A DNA stretch of 6,682 bases from Desulfovibrionaceae bacterium. GTDB taxonomy: Bacteria > Desulfobacterota > Desulfovibrionia > Desulfovibrionales > Desulfovibrionaceae. The notes under the pieces are model-generated. The model saw nothing but the letters and a program-made list of their open reading frames with translations, was not told where the DNA came from and searched no databases. Both the position numbers and the translations under genes were made by a program. Positions 6,622-6,682 of the stretch are shown in pieces; the first letter of the stretch is position 1, and each line of letters opens with the position of its first letter. The stretch lies in NCBI GenBank assembly GCA_900770205.1, contig CAAGJV010000420.1, positions 1-6,682 of the forward strand, in the 5' to 3' direction.

Positions 6622-6682
6622 GAAATGCTGCAGGGGATCATTGGCCACAAAGGAAGGAAAACCTCTCAGAAAAATTTTTCCG
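6622..6682 (+). other. 3' flank of the agmatinase gene, no supported gene
   Basis: These 61 bases are more AT-rich toward the window edge and contain a 12-base palindrome GAAAAATTTTTC (6669-6680), plus outer arms GGAAAA (6656-6661) and TTTTCC (6676-6681). There is no GC-rich stem followed by a T-run, so I do not call a terminator. An ATG at 6625 opens a frame to the edge, but it has no convincing ribosome binding site and too few codons to judge. Confidence 0.4.

Noticed and set aside
6656..6681. Inverted repeat GGAAAA...TTTTCC with an inner A/T palindrome, considered as a terminator
   Set aside because: The stem is AT-rich and weak, the loop is long, and no T-run after a GC stem is seen before the window ends.
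6625..6682. Possible start of another gene after the agmatinase gene
   Set aside because: The frame from ATG 6625 stays open to the edge, but only about 19 codons are visible, there is no good ribosome binding site, and the sequence becomes AT-rich like non-coding DNA.

Overview
This window looks like ordinary chromosomal DNA from a Gram-negative bacterium. The evidence is a lipoprotein adaptor plus inner-membrane RND pump pair, which only makes sense with an outer membrane, and moderately GC-rich coding DNA packed on one strand. The protein styles (a group-1 TrmH/TrmJ methyltransferase beside a DUF456 protein, and a B. subtilis-type agmatinase) remind me of the Desulfovibrionaceae (Desulfovibrio/Bilophila/Mailhella-like). 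That placement is an impression from sequence style, not a search result. There are no RNA genes, insertion sequences, CRISPR arrays or phage genes that I can see.

Layout: every gene is on the + strand. Positions 1-74 hold the last codons of an unidentified upstream gene, whose stop overlaps the start of the next gene in an ATGA junction. Positions 71-589 encode a small DUF456-type membrane protein with a glycine-zipper repeat. Positions 616-1389 encode a TrmJ-like tRNA 2'-O-methyltransferase. An 88-base gap (1390-1477) carries a perfect 15-base palindrome and repeated AAAATC words and is the best candidate for a control region in the window. It precedes a two-gene efflux operon: a periplasmic adaptor lipoprotein (1478-2578) and an RND permease of the MdtB/MdtC type (2578-5691), joined by a TGATG stop/start overlap. 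After 51 bases with no visible terminator comes an agmatinase/arginase-family gene (5743-6621). The last 61 bases hold no gene I can support.

How they work together: the adaptor and permease would form two of the three parts of a tripartite proton-driven exporter. No outer-membrane channel gene is present, so a TolC-like protein must come from elsewhere. The flanking genes are housekeeping (tRNA modification, polyamine synthesis) and have no clear functional link to the pump beyond shared strand and close spacing. I did not find convincing evidence of a previously undescribed system. The most useful leads are the operator-like palindrome before the pump operon and the absence of a terminator between the pump and the agmatinase gene.
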